Positions 32,979 to 44,065 of a stretch of 64,000 nt of DNA are shown in pieces. The stretch spans positions 123,084,897 to 123,148,896 of the forward strand of contig OX638370.1 in assembly GCA_951812925.1 (NCBI GenBank), given 5' to 3'. The stretch is from Calliopum simillimum (lineage: Eukaryota; Arthropoda; Insecta; Diptera; Lauxaniidae). The notes under the pieces were generated by a model. That model was not told the DNA's origin. It made no database searches and was given only the letters and a program-made list of their open reading frames with translations. Every line of letters starts with the position of its first letter. Within the stretch, counting starts at the first letter, position 1. The position numbers and the translations under genes were made by a program.

Positions 32979-33640
32979 TTGTGGACCTTAAACTCCTAAA
33001 CGAGGTCGGGAACACCCCAGTCAGTTTCCAAAATTGTTCTTTGCCCTTTCCCTATCGATTGCAGCAGTAAAATTTTTTTCAAAAGTGGACCTAAAACTAC
33101 TAAACGTAGTCGGGGACACCCTGACAGTTTCCAAAATGTTTCTTCGGCCTTTCCTTATCAATTGTATGTATGTATGTATGTATTCTCCTTTAACTCCTAG
33201 GAGGAGCATAGGGCCAATAGGAGCATAGGGCCTTATCAATTGGTGCAGTAAAATTTTTTTGAAAAGTAGTCCTAAACGGGGTCGGGGACATGGCAGACAG
33301 TTTCTAAAATTTGTCAATTGGTGCAGTCAATTTTTTTTTTTAAAGTGGACCCAAAACTTTTAAAAGTAGGCCTAAGCGGGGTCGAGGATACCTCAGTTTC
33401 CATAATTATTCTTCGGCCCCATCAATTGATGCAGTAAAATTTTTTTCAAGAGTGGACCTAAAACTCCTAAACGGGATCGCGGACATCCCTGACAGTTTTA
33501 AAAATTTTTCTTCGGCCTTTCCTTATCATTTGGAGCAATACAATTTTTTTGAAAGAGTAGATCTAAACTCATTTGAAAAGTCGGGGACACCCCTGACATA
33601 CAACATTTTTTTTCGGCCTTTTACTATCGATTTGTCTACG
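32979..33640. repeat. ~105-110-bp minisatellite, about six units
   Basis: Units begin GTGGACCTAAAACTCCTAAACG-like and continue with GTCGGGGACACCC, CAGTTTCCAAAAT, TTCTTCGGCCTTTCC, TATCGATTG and AGTAAAATTTTTTT. Starts are seen near 32980, 33084, 33345 and 33452, with degenerate ones between and after. One unit is interrupted by an RTE tail (33176-33236). The same unit, diverged, is inside the TIR element at 47400-47720. Confidence 0.75.
33160..33236 (-). mobile_element. RTE 3'-end fragment with (ACAT)n tail
   Basis: Read on the minus strand: GGCCCTATGCTCC, CTAGGAGTTAAAGGAGAATA, then ACATACATACAT. This matches the end of the RTE copy at 29470-29506 and shows the microsatellite tail expected of an RTE insertion. 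The segment between about 33200 and 33236 is partly duplicated (AGGAGCATAGGGCC twice). Confidence 0.65.
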
Positions 33641-33764
33641 AAAAGCGAAGAAAAACAGCATAGATTGCGTATCCAAATTAGTTTTTGTCACGTTCGTGGG
33701 TGTTTTAACAACGTTTCGTTGCTGATTTGGATTTAACAGGGTGTATTCAAATTGTAGCACTATA

Positions 33765-33810
33765 GGCTATTTAATTTTGTTCAGGCCAAAGATAACACAC
33801 TTAGTGCCGA
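33765..33810 (+). repeat. terminal fragment of the mini-me-like repeat
   Basis: ATTTAATTTTGTTCAGGCCAAAGATAACACACTTA resembles the right end of the 58475-59273 copy. Only the end is left. Confidence 0.4.
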
Positions 33811-36430
33811 TTTTGCATTATTCGGACAAGCTTAGCTGAAATAGATCTTGAGAAGTGAGATATCGGGTGCAAAAGATCGAGAAAATCCGTTTTTTGCAAA
33901 ATTTTTTTCTGTAATTTGATCCACGATTTTTTAGCTCAGAAAATTTCATAAAGAAAAGTTGCATGAGTTGTTTTCGTAAAATTTATATCCTATTTCTTGA
34001 CCTTTAGAACCCGATCTCTCTCTAAGGCACAACTGCTCATGGTTTGACTAGAACAAAAGTTCATACCTACTATTGGAAGACCAAAAAACTGATTTTCTCG
34101 ACATTTTATATCCATATATTTATATATTCATAAAAAAATTTGACATTTTTTTCAAAATCAAGTTAGAATCAGTTTTTTTGCTTTCCTGAAAAGTAGCAAA
34201 ATTTACAATTGACACGACGATATGTACCTTTATTTCAATGAATAATATGTAATTTGAAAAGTAAGAATCGAATTGGAAAAGTTGAAAGGTAAAGTCAATA
34301 GCCAAGACTATGGCTATGCGATGCTATTTGAGTTTTTCCTTTAAAAGCGCCTCAAAACTACGAGTTTTGCAATTTAAAGCAATGATGTCTCCAAATACTG
34401 ACCTGATAGAGACGAAATCTGACTTTGGAGTAGAGTTCAGCGGCAAAAACTACGTGAAACTACATATGACACACCCCAGTTATTTCATACTATATTTTTG
34501 TGTAGCTGTGTTATCAATGGTTAAGTAAGTATGCCGTCATTTTTTGTACTCACAACAGGATAAAATCGACAAAAATTATAGTTTCACAGGATATATTCCA
34601 ATATTTTGAATACAGTGAATAATACTTTACCGGAAAATCAAAAACATAAAATTTTATTTAAAATAGTTACTCAGAGTCTGCAATTAACATTTGGTCATCG
34701 GGATCTCCCTGAATTGTTTCAGCGCCAATTTCATATTTTTCTATTGACTTGATTTTGGGCAGCATATCTGACTTCTTTTTTATCTAATTACAATTCGAAA
34801 GTCGAAATTTTCGTTGTGAAAATTCTTAGATATTTCGATCCATCGCTTATGATTGTTTGATTTTAGGATCTGTACAGTCACTTTGGCATTGTTGCTGCCC
34901 TGTTACCGATTTTTTTATGATATGGAACTAGCTAACGTGGTCACCATAGCTGCTGTGAATGCCCACGCAATTTCAAAGTTGTAGCGAGAACTCATCCAAA
35001 TGTTAAATTATTTCGATCGCTAGTTCTTCATCTCTCCTTCGTTTTTCTACACAAAAAAACCTACAAAAATACATCATTGGCCAAATGATTTGTGAAAATT
35101 ATTTTCGGCTGGCCAAAACAGGACACTTCACATGTTAAGAAGTGATAACAGATAAGAATATTTGAATGCGAGACGGATGCCCATTTACACGAGACGATTC
35201 GAATAGCCAGGCGCAGGTGTCAAACACAGACTACAAATCGCCCCACCAGGTCAGGTTGGTACGAAATAGTACTTTTTTTTCAATTTTAGGTAGATATCTA
35301 TAAAATCCATGTAAGCTTGTGTTATAAGTAAGAAAATTTAATAATGTTTTTCATGGGCGCCAACCACAATAATTTTAAAGTTATTTTTCAAAAGTGGTTT
35401 AATCAAAGTTTGTTATTAAAAAAACATAAAAGACAAGGGTATTAGCACTCATACTTAAAACATGCATAATCGTTACAAGACGAAAAGTGAAAAAACATAT
35501 GTACCCAGGTATACGATGTTTATTCATGTGTCATATCAATTAAGACAAAAAAAAAAAAAACACCTTCCAATGTTACTTATAATGGATTCAAGGGAGAAAA
35601 CTTTTCTGCTAAAATGATTTTATAGAATTTTTTGAAAAAGTTTAACTTACAATCTTTACGACAGATTTTAAACTTTTGTAGATCATTTTATAGCTTTTCA
35701 ATGGTACGTTTCCATCAGATATTTTTAGTCTAGGTCTCGCTATAAATCACATGATTTACTATAAGAAAATAAATCTAATCTTAGATCTTCGTATAAAACT
35801 CAACAGGGCTACTAATTTTGGCTGAACTATGACAATTAGCATTACATGTCATTAAAAAAGCAAATCGTCACCCCTGAAATGCAAAAAGGCGTAAAATCAT
35901 TTTGAATTTTTTCAATGGCGTTGCAAAAAAACGTCTAAAATTTCCAAATATTTAAGATTTTAATAGCCAATTCTTTCAAGAATTGCTTAAAATATAATCG
36001 GTATTCAGCAATACTAGCCAAAACTGGTTTTGAAATCCAAAATATTTAGAGTTTTAAGATGTTTTTGGCAACGCTTTTGAAAAAACTTCTGCATTTCATG
36101 ACGAAATGGAAGGTAAGAAGAAATAGAACTTTAATTTTTCCGCTCATGTCATTTACTGTCAAAAATAAACCTCTTTCGGACAGTGTAAACGGGAAGCATT
36201 TAGCGTCAAGAGTTATAAATCTCGTCACAGCTGAATCTTCAGTGGAAACGTAATCTTTCGCATGCTTTCAAAAAAATTACAAATATTCCCAACTTATGTA
36301 TATTGACTTTTAGAATACCGAAGTCAGGTTAAGCTCCTAAAATTCTATTTTGCTTTAACCAAACTTTTGAATTAAATTTGACTGTTTCTTTCATTTTTAA
36401 CCTTCAAATGATAACGCCTTAAAAAAAAGC
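33811..36430. other. unassigned sequence
   Basis: No gene could be supported. A 72-codon frame at 34310-34528 is followed by GTAAGT, a splice-donor-like word, but no domain or acceptor partner is visible. The stretch around 34700-35250 is the least AT-rich part. Confidence 0.3.
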
Positions 36431-36437
36431 CACTGTT

Positions 36438-37915
36438 TCCAATCATCTATTGTATTTCTACAATAACATTTTGACAACGTCAACTTTTCCATCATCTTGG
36501 AAAATTGCTAAAATTATATCCATACATAAATCAGGGAACTCTACTAGATTAGATAATCTCCGGCCCATTATCATTCTGCCTGCTATGTCTAAAGTTCTTG
36601 AAAACCTAATGTCTGCTCAAATTTTGGGCCACATTAATGAACATTCATTATTAAACGACTCTCAGTCGGGTTTTCGTAATGGGTACAACACTTTTCTTTT
36701 AGTTGTACTAACTGACTCTGTCAGAGAGAATATTAACAGCAACAAATTAAGCATCTTAATATCTTTGGATCTATCAAAAGCATTTGACATGATAAACCAC
36801 AACAATTTGATAAACAAGCTTAGTTGTAACTTTGCTTTCTCTAATCCAGCATGTAAACTAATTTATTCGTATTTGTGTAATCGTTCTCAATTTGTGTCAA
36901 TAAGTGGTGCAAATTCCAATGTTTTACCTGTAGTTTCCGGTGTTCCTCAAGGATCAGTGTTGGGTCCGCTGTTTTTTATGTATTTAAATGACTTTGTTGG
37001 TGCACTTGATCCTCATGCTTGTACTCCTTATATATTTGCTGACGATATTCAATTATTATTCTCTAGTGAAATGCAATTCATGGATGCCATGGAAGCTACG
37101 TCAAATGTTTCCACTTGGATGTCTCAAAACTTCTTGAAAATTAACTCGTCTAAAACCAAAGCATTGCAATTTACTCCGGGATCACGAAGTACTTTTGACA
37201 ACATTAACTTAAATTTAAGAATACTTGACGATCAAATTGAATTTGTTGAAAAAATTAAATGCTTAGGCATTTATATTGACAACAAACTAAATTTTGACTA
37301 CCAAATTGACTCCCTGTATTCCAAAATTTAATAAGGTTGTTCGTTTCGTATATAATATTCGAATACGTGATCATGTCTCACCATATGTCCTGAACTTCTT
37401 AAACTGTTCATTCCCTAATTATGTTAAATCTCGATCAGAATTACTATTTTTTAGAATAATTAGAAATAGATTGCCTTACTATTTGCTTGAGAAGTTCGTA
37501 TTTTTATTAGAGTCGCCCGTTGTTGGAATAATTTACCAGTTCATTTGCGCTCTATGAATTGTTCTGAAGGTACTTAAACTGTTGGAGTATGCTCGCCACC
37601 ATAATCTTTAAAGCTTTATTACAATATACATATTGTCATTGACTGGACCTTTCTTTAACTTGAATTTAGAGTTTGTATTAAAACTCGCTCTTATGATAGT
37701 ACTGAATTACTGTTTTTTATCTTTAGGGGAGCCGTTAGGGAACACCACATTTTATTTTATATTGTTGAATATAATATTAATCTATTATTATTTTAAGTAA
37801 TTTTTTGAAGTTTAATTATTGAAACGCTACGTTAAGATATAGCATAAAAAATCTGTAATGCATTAATCGTTTGGCCATCTGGCTTATTGTGTGTTGCCAT
37901 GAATTAAATTAAACA
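36438..37915 (+). pseudogene. CR1/L2-like non-LTR reverse transcriptase, 5' truncated
   Basis: An open frame from 36450 to 37331 (293 codons) holds most of a reverse-transcriptase domain. LRPIIILPAMSKVLE is block 1. SLDLSKAFD carries the first catalytic aspartate (residue 107). GVPQGSVLGPL starts at residue 164. FADD carries the catalytic pair (residues 198-199), and LKINSSKTK is the following lysine block. After the stop, a second frame from about 37325 continues the C-terminal region and ends near a WNNLPVHLRS-like sequence by 37560. The N-terminal endonuclease and ORF1 are missing. The 3' UTR probably runs to about 37915. Motif style fits the CR1/L2 group; clade not determined. A single deletion/frameshift near 37320 suggests a fairly recent insertion. 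Confidence 0.88.
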
Positions 37916-37919
37916 AAAT

Positions 37920-38380
37920 TTGTACCTTTAACAAATACGTTCAAATAAAATTGTGATATTGGCAACACTTCTGGATCAAACGACAAAAAAAATTCTAATT
38001 AGAAATTTGTTGATAAAAAAAATCTGATCAGTTTACGTTGAGCGACGCCGCATTTCAAGAGATTTCCATGCTTTAATTTTTAACACTTAATTTAATTAAA
38101 TTATGAAAAACACTTTGCACCAAGGAGAATTTTGAATAAAGGCGCGAACACTTAACACACCATTTAATACTTTTTCCTACGTGTTGATACGCCCGCAATT
38201 TGCATAGGAGAGAGAAAAAGACTGACTCGTAGAGAGAAATAACAGCGAGTCCTTATCTCGCTCCCACATTGGTTGCAGAACGTTTTCGTAGAAAAATCTT
38301 CACATTTTTCACATAACAAATATAATTAAAAAGTAGTGTAAAAAATCCTTAAAATAAATTATACATTTTTATTGTAAAAT
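37920..38380. other. unassigned AT-rich sequence
   Basis: Nothing recognised. Confidence 0.35.
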
Positions 38381-38384
38381 TTAA

Positions 38385-38600
38385 TAAAAACACTAATCAA
38401 CCCTGACGCGCAAAACCATTCAACGTTGTCACTGTTCTACTGTGCAGCTGCAAGTGACGTTGAAAACGAAACACGACGGCGACAACACGACCGAAATAAC
38501 CACGCGCAACGCAGCGCAGCAGACGACAAACGAAAGCGCGCGTGAAAAAGAATGGAACGGAGAACAAATGAACAAGCGAAACAGCTAGTGTGCACGAATG
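38385..38600. promoter_or_regulatory. CpG-richer patch, possible promoter/5' UTR
   Basis: About 200 bases are clearly richer in G, C and CpG than the rest of the window (ACGACGGCGACAACACGACC, ACGCGCAACGCAGCGCAGCA, GCGCGCGTG). It is non-repetitive. Such composition in flies is common in 5' UTRs and promoters. No TATA box or initiator can be assigned firmly, and no linked exon was identified. Confidence 0.25.
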
Positions 38601-40351
38601 CTTAGTGTTGCCAACTTTTTTGAGAAAAATAAAAATGGGGGCATTTTATGCATTTAAAAACGCTGACCATTATTGACCAATTCAATTTTCCATTGTTGAT
38701 TAGGCATCGTTTACACATACGATTTGCGATTATAAATTCAGTTTCTCATACAAATTGAGACTAAACTATTGCCTCACTCTTACTACAAATGCATTAAATT
38801 TAAGTCAGGTATATGAACAAAATCGGTAGCACCACTTTAATGTAAAGTTGACCACGTGAAGTTAATTTCCAGATTTAATTGGGAAAAATTACTATTAACC
38901 ATAAAGGGTAATTTTAAATAAATTATTTAAGAAAATTGCTTCGATAGTTTTTCAGCTTATGAACACATGAACACTAAGTATGAACGTATTATATTAAAAT
39001 AAAAAAAATCACATGCTTTTGCAAAATTTTAGCTTTTTATGTTATTTCTTTAATTTGCTAACTAAATTTTTAGCGAATGTAGAATAAAAAACCTTGGAAA
39101 AATTTTAAAATGAAAGCTTCCAACCAGCAGTGTAATAATTTTTCCCTTTCATATACACACACCCAGCACTAGTAACACAGAAAAATGATTGCGTAATCGT
39201 TTGCTGAAAATGTGTCATCATGAAGTTTTTTCTTTTCCATCCTTCACATAAGAATTTGCATCGATCGAAAATTTTACGTAATTTTTTATGAATCATCAAA
39301 AAATTCCGCAAGCATCGAACAAAATAACTACATACTAAAAATAGCGCGCATTGTTTCTTTTTTTTAGTTTTTTAATTTTTTCTTTTTATAATTAACACGC
39401 GCCGCACAAATTCCAATTCCTTGTACTATTTTTTTCCATTTTATGCAAGTCAGTTAAGTTTTTAATGTGAGAAATTAGGAAACAGCAACACTGTACAACC
39501 GAACAACCGAACGACGAACACCAAAATGAATGAGGTTTTTCTACTTTGCTATTTTGAAAAATGATGATGACTTACGACGACGCGACACAACGAGAAACAA
39601 GGAAAACGGGATTTTTTTCATTATGTTAAATTGTATGTACATACAAGCTTTTTTCAGTCGATTAAAAGAAAGGGGAAAAGCTTTTCGAATATTAAGGGGA
39701 GCGCACTGTCTATTGCTCCCTTTAAAGCTTTTCTCAATATTGTCGCGTTGTCGCGTGCTGTTGTATGTGTTTTTGTTGCTTACTGCGCTATATAGAGAAA
39801 CGAGTTTAGCAAGTTTTGTTTGTGTTTTTATACTTTGTTGTTTTTTCTTCTTATTTTCGTTCTCTTCACTGCGTGCGCTGCTGACATACATTTGAAAAGT
39901 TGCTGCGTCGTTGGTAATAAAAACAACAACAACAACCACATAGAGCAGCTTTGTTCCAGTTGTTATAGCTTTGTTGGGTTGACTAAGCTAGTTGTTGCTA
40001 GTTGTACTTGTAGTTTTTTTTGAACAGTGGTGTTGGAAATTTCCACACTATGTTTGTAGTTTTAATATTTGTCTGCTGTTGTGGAATTTTTGTTGATAGA
40101 AAACTTTAATTTGATTAGATTTTGAAAATACATACATACATATCTATGTGATGTAAGTGGTTGATTGAAATGTTGGTGAAATTTAGATCGATCCCATAGA
40201 AATATCATGCAAAACAAGTTTAAAATTTTCAGTCTCCTGACATGTAGGTATAATGTACAATATAAGCATGCCATCTATCCTTTTTCCGCAGGTTTTCAGC
40301 TTCCAAAATCATATGTTGCGAAAATATTCCAAATCACCCAATTCTGTTCCC
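38601..40351. other. mostly non-repetitive sequence
   Basis: No inverted or tandem repeat is visible. Overlapping frames of 121 codons (plus, 39530-39895) and 132 codons (minus, 39541-39939) show no domain; the plus frame is only hydrophobic. GAACAACCGAACGACGAACACC just before the plus ATG resembles a fly 5' UTR. Could include part of a host exon, but I cannot support one. Confidence 0.3.
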
Positions 40352-40465
40352 AATGGGGAATGGAGCACATCAATAGCGCTTCTGAAGCGCTATAAAGCAG
40401 CAGTGAAGCGCATCTCTCTCGTTTCCGAAAGCGCTGAAATTAACATGTCATTGAAAGAAAGCGCT

Positions 40466-41045
40466 TCGTTCTCGCTACCTGAAATGCTCTTTGGATGCGC
40501 ATCGCTCTCGCATCCAGAAATGCTTTTTGGATGCGCATCGCTCTCGCATTCAGAAATGATCTTTGGATGCTTTTTGGATGACAATAAAAATATTTAAAAA
40601 ATTAACTTTCAATTGAAATTTAACGTCTTTCACCACAAAGATTCATCATTTTGATGTAACTATTATTATTTTTATTTTACTAAATTATTTATAATTGAAA
40701 AATTGCAAGTTGAAAAACTTTTGTGTTTGGTTTGGGCCGGAGTTGAACCGAGGTCCTCACGGTTGCTACAACTCTCAATCGCAGTGCCAGTCGCTAGACC
40801 ACTGCTCTATCCTCGCGCTCTTACGAAGCTGACTTATTGATTTATTTTGTTTTGTACGTTAAAACGTGACCGAAAGCGCTTCGTTCTCGCTACCAGAAAT
40901 GCTCTTTAGATGCGCATCGCTCTCGCATCCAGAAATGCTCTTAGGATGCGCATTGCTCTCGCTACCAGAAATGCTCTTTGGATGCGCATCGCTCTCGCAT
41001 TCAGAAATGCTCTTTGGATGCGCTTTGCTCTCGCTACCTATAGCG
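40466..41045. repeat. 36-bp minisatellite, left arm
   Basis: Units of AGAAATGCTCTTTGGATGCG followed by CATCGCTCTCGCATTC, in two blocks (about 40466-40575 and 40866-41045) on either side of the SINE-like unit. Inverted counterparts are at about 41310-41420 and 41738-41850. Confidence 0.8.
40600..40856 (-). mobile_element. tRNA-derived SINE-like unit, left arm
   Basis: On the minus strand the A-box-like TAGAGCAGTGG (40799-40809) and B-box GGTTCAACTCC (40739-40749) precede the same AT-rich tail as in the 22109 copy. Confidence 0.65.
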
Positions 41046-41431
41046 CAGAAAATATGCGCATACAAAACAGCTCTTTAGATGCGAGAAGGACGCTCATCGC
41101 TATTGCATCTTGGGGATGCGCATCGAAATTTTCTGTTGGGTTCTTACACGGTAGATACGTTTCAGACAAAACCGTCTAAAAAAACAGATGAAGTACATAC
41201 ATAGAAAAAAAGGGATTACCCAACAGAAAATTTCGATGCGCATCCCCAAGATGCAATAGCGATGCGCGTCCTTCTCGCATCTAAAGAGCTGATTTGTATG
41301 CGCATATTTTCTGCGCTATAGGTAGCGAGAGCGAAGCGCATTCATAGAGCATTTCTGAATGCGAGAGCGATGCGCATCCAAAGAGCATTTCTGGTAGCGA
41401 GAACGAAGCGCTTTCGGTCACGTATTTACGC

Positions 41432-41690
41432 ACAAAACAAAATAAGTCAGCTTCGTCAGAGCGCGAGGATGGAGCAGTGGTCTAGCGACTGGCACTGCGA
41501 TTGAGAGTTGTAGCAACCGTGAGGTCCTCGGTTCAACTCCGGCCCATACCTAACACAAAAGTTTTTCAACTTGCAATTCTTCAATTATAATTAATTTAGT
41601 AAAATAAAAATAATTATAATTACATCAAAAAAAATAATAGTCTGATGAGTCTTTGTGGCGAAAGACGTAAAATTTCAATTAAAAAAAAAA
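41432..41690 (+). mobile_element. tRNA-derived SINE-like unit, right arm
   Basis: A-box-like TGGAGCAGTGG (41470-41480) and B-box GGTTCAACTCC (41530-41540), tail ending in GTCTTTGTGGCGAAAGAC (hairpin) and poly-A. It sits at the mirror position of the left-arm copy, so it was there before the arms were duplicated, or was copied by gene conversion. Confidence 0.65.
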
Positions 41691-41974
41691 ATTAATTTTT
41701 TTGATATTTTTATTGTCATCCAAAAAAGCATCCAAAGAGAGTTTCTGAATGCGAGAGCGGTGCGCTTCGAAAGAGCATTTCTAAATGCGAGAGCGATGCG
41801 ACTGCGATGCGACTGCGATGCGCTTCCAAAGAGCATTTCTGGTAGCGAGAACGAAGCGCTTCCTTCCAATGACATGCCAATGTTAATTTCAACGCTTTTG
41901 GAAACGAGAGAGATGCGCTTCACTGCTGCTTTAGAGCGCTTCAGAAGAGCTATTGATGCGCTCCATTCCCCATT

Positions 41975-43820
41975 AGGTAGTTAGTTCCATACCCTTCAAC
42001 CAAACTCAATTTTTTTTTTTTTTTTTTTTGAAAAATTTCAATGTAAGAGCTGTATATTTTTGTGCAATAAAATAATAACTTATGAAGGTACTTAGATAAC
42101 TTTCTAAATAAAAATTTGCTTAGGTAAATTATCTTTTAAATACATATCTCATTTCTAAACTAATTTGAGGTCACTGACTCCAAAAAACGCATTAATTTTT
42201 TTTTTTTTCCGAGGAGCCGTTCTAGATATAATCGACACTTTCGATTTTTGAGATTATAGCTCTAATTTTATAAAAAAAAATATTTCGCGAAACCCAATTT
42301 TTATAGAATTATTGTATACACTATTTTAAAGAAAAGTTCTTACGCTTCTTTTAAATGTATCAATTACTAAAATTCTATTCAAATTGGCTGAGTTAAAGTT
42401 AAAAGTTAATTTTCATAGCGATTTTTTACAATTTTGCAATATTTTTTATATTTTTATTTATAAATGTATTAAAGTTTAAATATTTTAAGCCCAAAAGTAA
42501 TTTTTATCATCAATGGATACACAAAAAACGGCTATGGAAGGCGTTCACAGCTTCAAGTCATCAGATTGTGCGACCAATATCTTTAAAACTTGTTTCAAAT
42601 TGACAAATTTTTCGGACTCTTCGAATCACGGAGACTTTTTTTAAGTATTTTTGACGAATAAAATATCATTTTGAGGCAGAATTTTTTTTTATTTGTTCAT
42701 TTCGATTTCCTCATAAGACCAGGATATAATGAGATTAAATGTTCTAGAAAATTTTTCTTCACTAATTTTTCGGTGACAGAAATATTTCGAGAAATTCTGA
42801 TTTCACTTCGGCTTCCCGTTACAAGGTTAACATCGCCTGATTTCTTGTCGCCAGGCTTTTTAAAGGTACGGTTTTACCTGAATAAGCCACAAACCCTAAA
42901 CAAAAATATTCGTTCAGAAATAACAAATTTGAAACGTTGAATGAAAATGCATTAAAAATAGCTTTATGCGTCAACGAGAAAATAGTTAATAGAAACCAGT
43001 TATATGTACGTATTTTACACTAGTCAATCGAGGCCTATCTTGTATATACATATATTGCCTCGGGACAATCCGAGAGGGGGAAAGTAGTTTTGCAAGCAAA
43101 ACAAGATAAGTAAAAATAATATATAAAGAAAAATTGGTTAAACTAAGCATTTTTTTAAAAACATCTAATTTTTGCGTCCTTTGAGCTTGAATAACTTTTA
43201 ATACGGCAATGATCCCGATATCGATACCAAAATAAAACGATTCCAATTGAAAAATTGGTGGTTCTAATTTTTTTGGTCAAAAAACTAATCACTGGATTAA
43301 AAATTTATATTTTTGATTACTTTCTTTCTTAAAACCTTTATAACTGTTTCTAAATGGTATCTGAATAAAATATCTGATGACCCATATTTAAAATAAAAGG
43401 CAAAATCAAATCGCGTTTCTACTATTTATCCAAACGCGAATGCAAAGTACGTATTTTTTTTTAAAGTGTGTACCTTTATAAATGATTGAAATTGAGCTAA
43501 CCCACAGAAATAGTCAAAATTACTGTGATTTCATAAATGAAATTATGCATAGGTACGAGTACTTATTTGATTAATTCTATTTTATTTCAATACATATTTT
43601 CAAATCATAAATATTTATTTAGTAAAAGGTCTTACTGGAGGGTTTGAACCCCCGAAACCCCCGTGCGCCTTTCCTCAAATGCCTCGCAACTTAAGGGCCA
43701 ACCAAAATAGACTTGACGAGACGTAACGAGTAAATTCGAGTATATGTAAACCAATGTAAACCAATACTTAACTGATCGAAACTGAACGAAACATTGTGAC
43801 GAGACGTGTTGTTTCGTATG
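41975..43820. other. unassigned AT-rich sequence
   Basis: Long T-runs near 42010 and 42200. No gene or clear repeat recognised. Confidence 0.35.
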
Positions 43821-44065
43821 GGGCTGTTCACATATTACGTAACGCAATTTTTGCCCAATTTTGGCCCCCTCCTATGCAACGTTACAACAAACATACAACC
43901 CCCTCCCTCCTAGTAACGTAACAATTCTTAATTTTGGTAATTTGAATTTGAATTTTTTGTCGCATAAAGTTATAAAATCGACGTAACGTAACGTAGTTGA
44001 TGACCACTCCCACCCCATGAAACACTTCGTAACAAATCGGCCGACCTTCCCCCTCCCCTAAGGAC
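43821..44065. mobile_element. GTTCACATATTACGTAACG-type MITE, copy 2
   Basis: Starts GGGCTGTTCACATATTACGT and contains the TTACGTAACG words and C-runs of copy 1 (9383-9666) in inverse orientation. The right end lacks the TIR, so this copy looks truncated near 44065. Confidence 0.6.

Larger units (their letters stand above)
40352..41974. mobile_element. 1.62-kb foldback with SINE-like unit and minisatellite in both arms
   Basis: The left arm (40352-41141) and right arm (41218-41974) are inverted copies from AATGGGGAATGGAGC at the ends to CTGTTGGGT/ACCCAACAG at a 76-bp spacer. Each arm holds, from outside in: a GAAGCGC-rich segment, 36-bp minisatellite units (GGATGCGCATCGCTCTCGCA), a tRNA-like SINE unit pointing outward, more minisatellite, and an inner GATGCGCATC block. 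No target duplication or protein was recognised. The layout resembles foldback (FB-type) transposons, whose arms are also built of tandem repeats. Confidence 0.8.

Noticed and set aside
34310..34534. 72-codon frame followed by GTAAGT
   Set aside because: No acceptor, family or conservation evidence; one donor-like word is expected by chance.
39530..39939. Overlapping 121- and 132-codon frames on opposite strands
   Set aside because: Neither shows a domain or codon bias I can defend; the plus frame is rich in Phe/Leu/Cys from T-rich sequence and the minus frame is its shadow.
40466..41065. Regularly spaced repeats resembling a CRISPR array
   Set aside because: Contiguous 36-bp minisatellite without unique spacers in a eukaryotic foldback element.
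41641..41690. CTGATGAGTC...GGCGAAAGACGT in the SINE-like tail looks like a hammerhead core
   Set aside because: The other two copies read ATGATGAATC or similar, so the core C is not conserved. The sequence is better explained as a simple GTCTTT/AAAGAC hairpin, and no stem I pairing is present.
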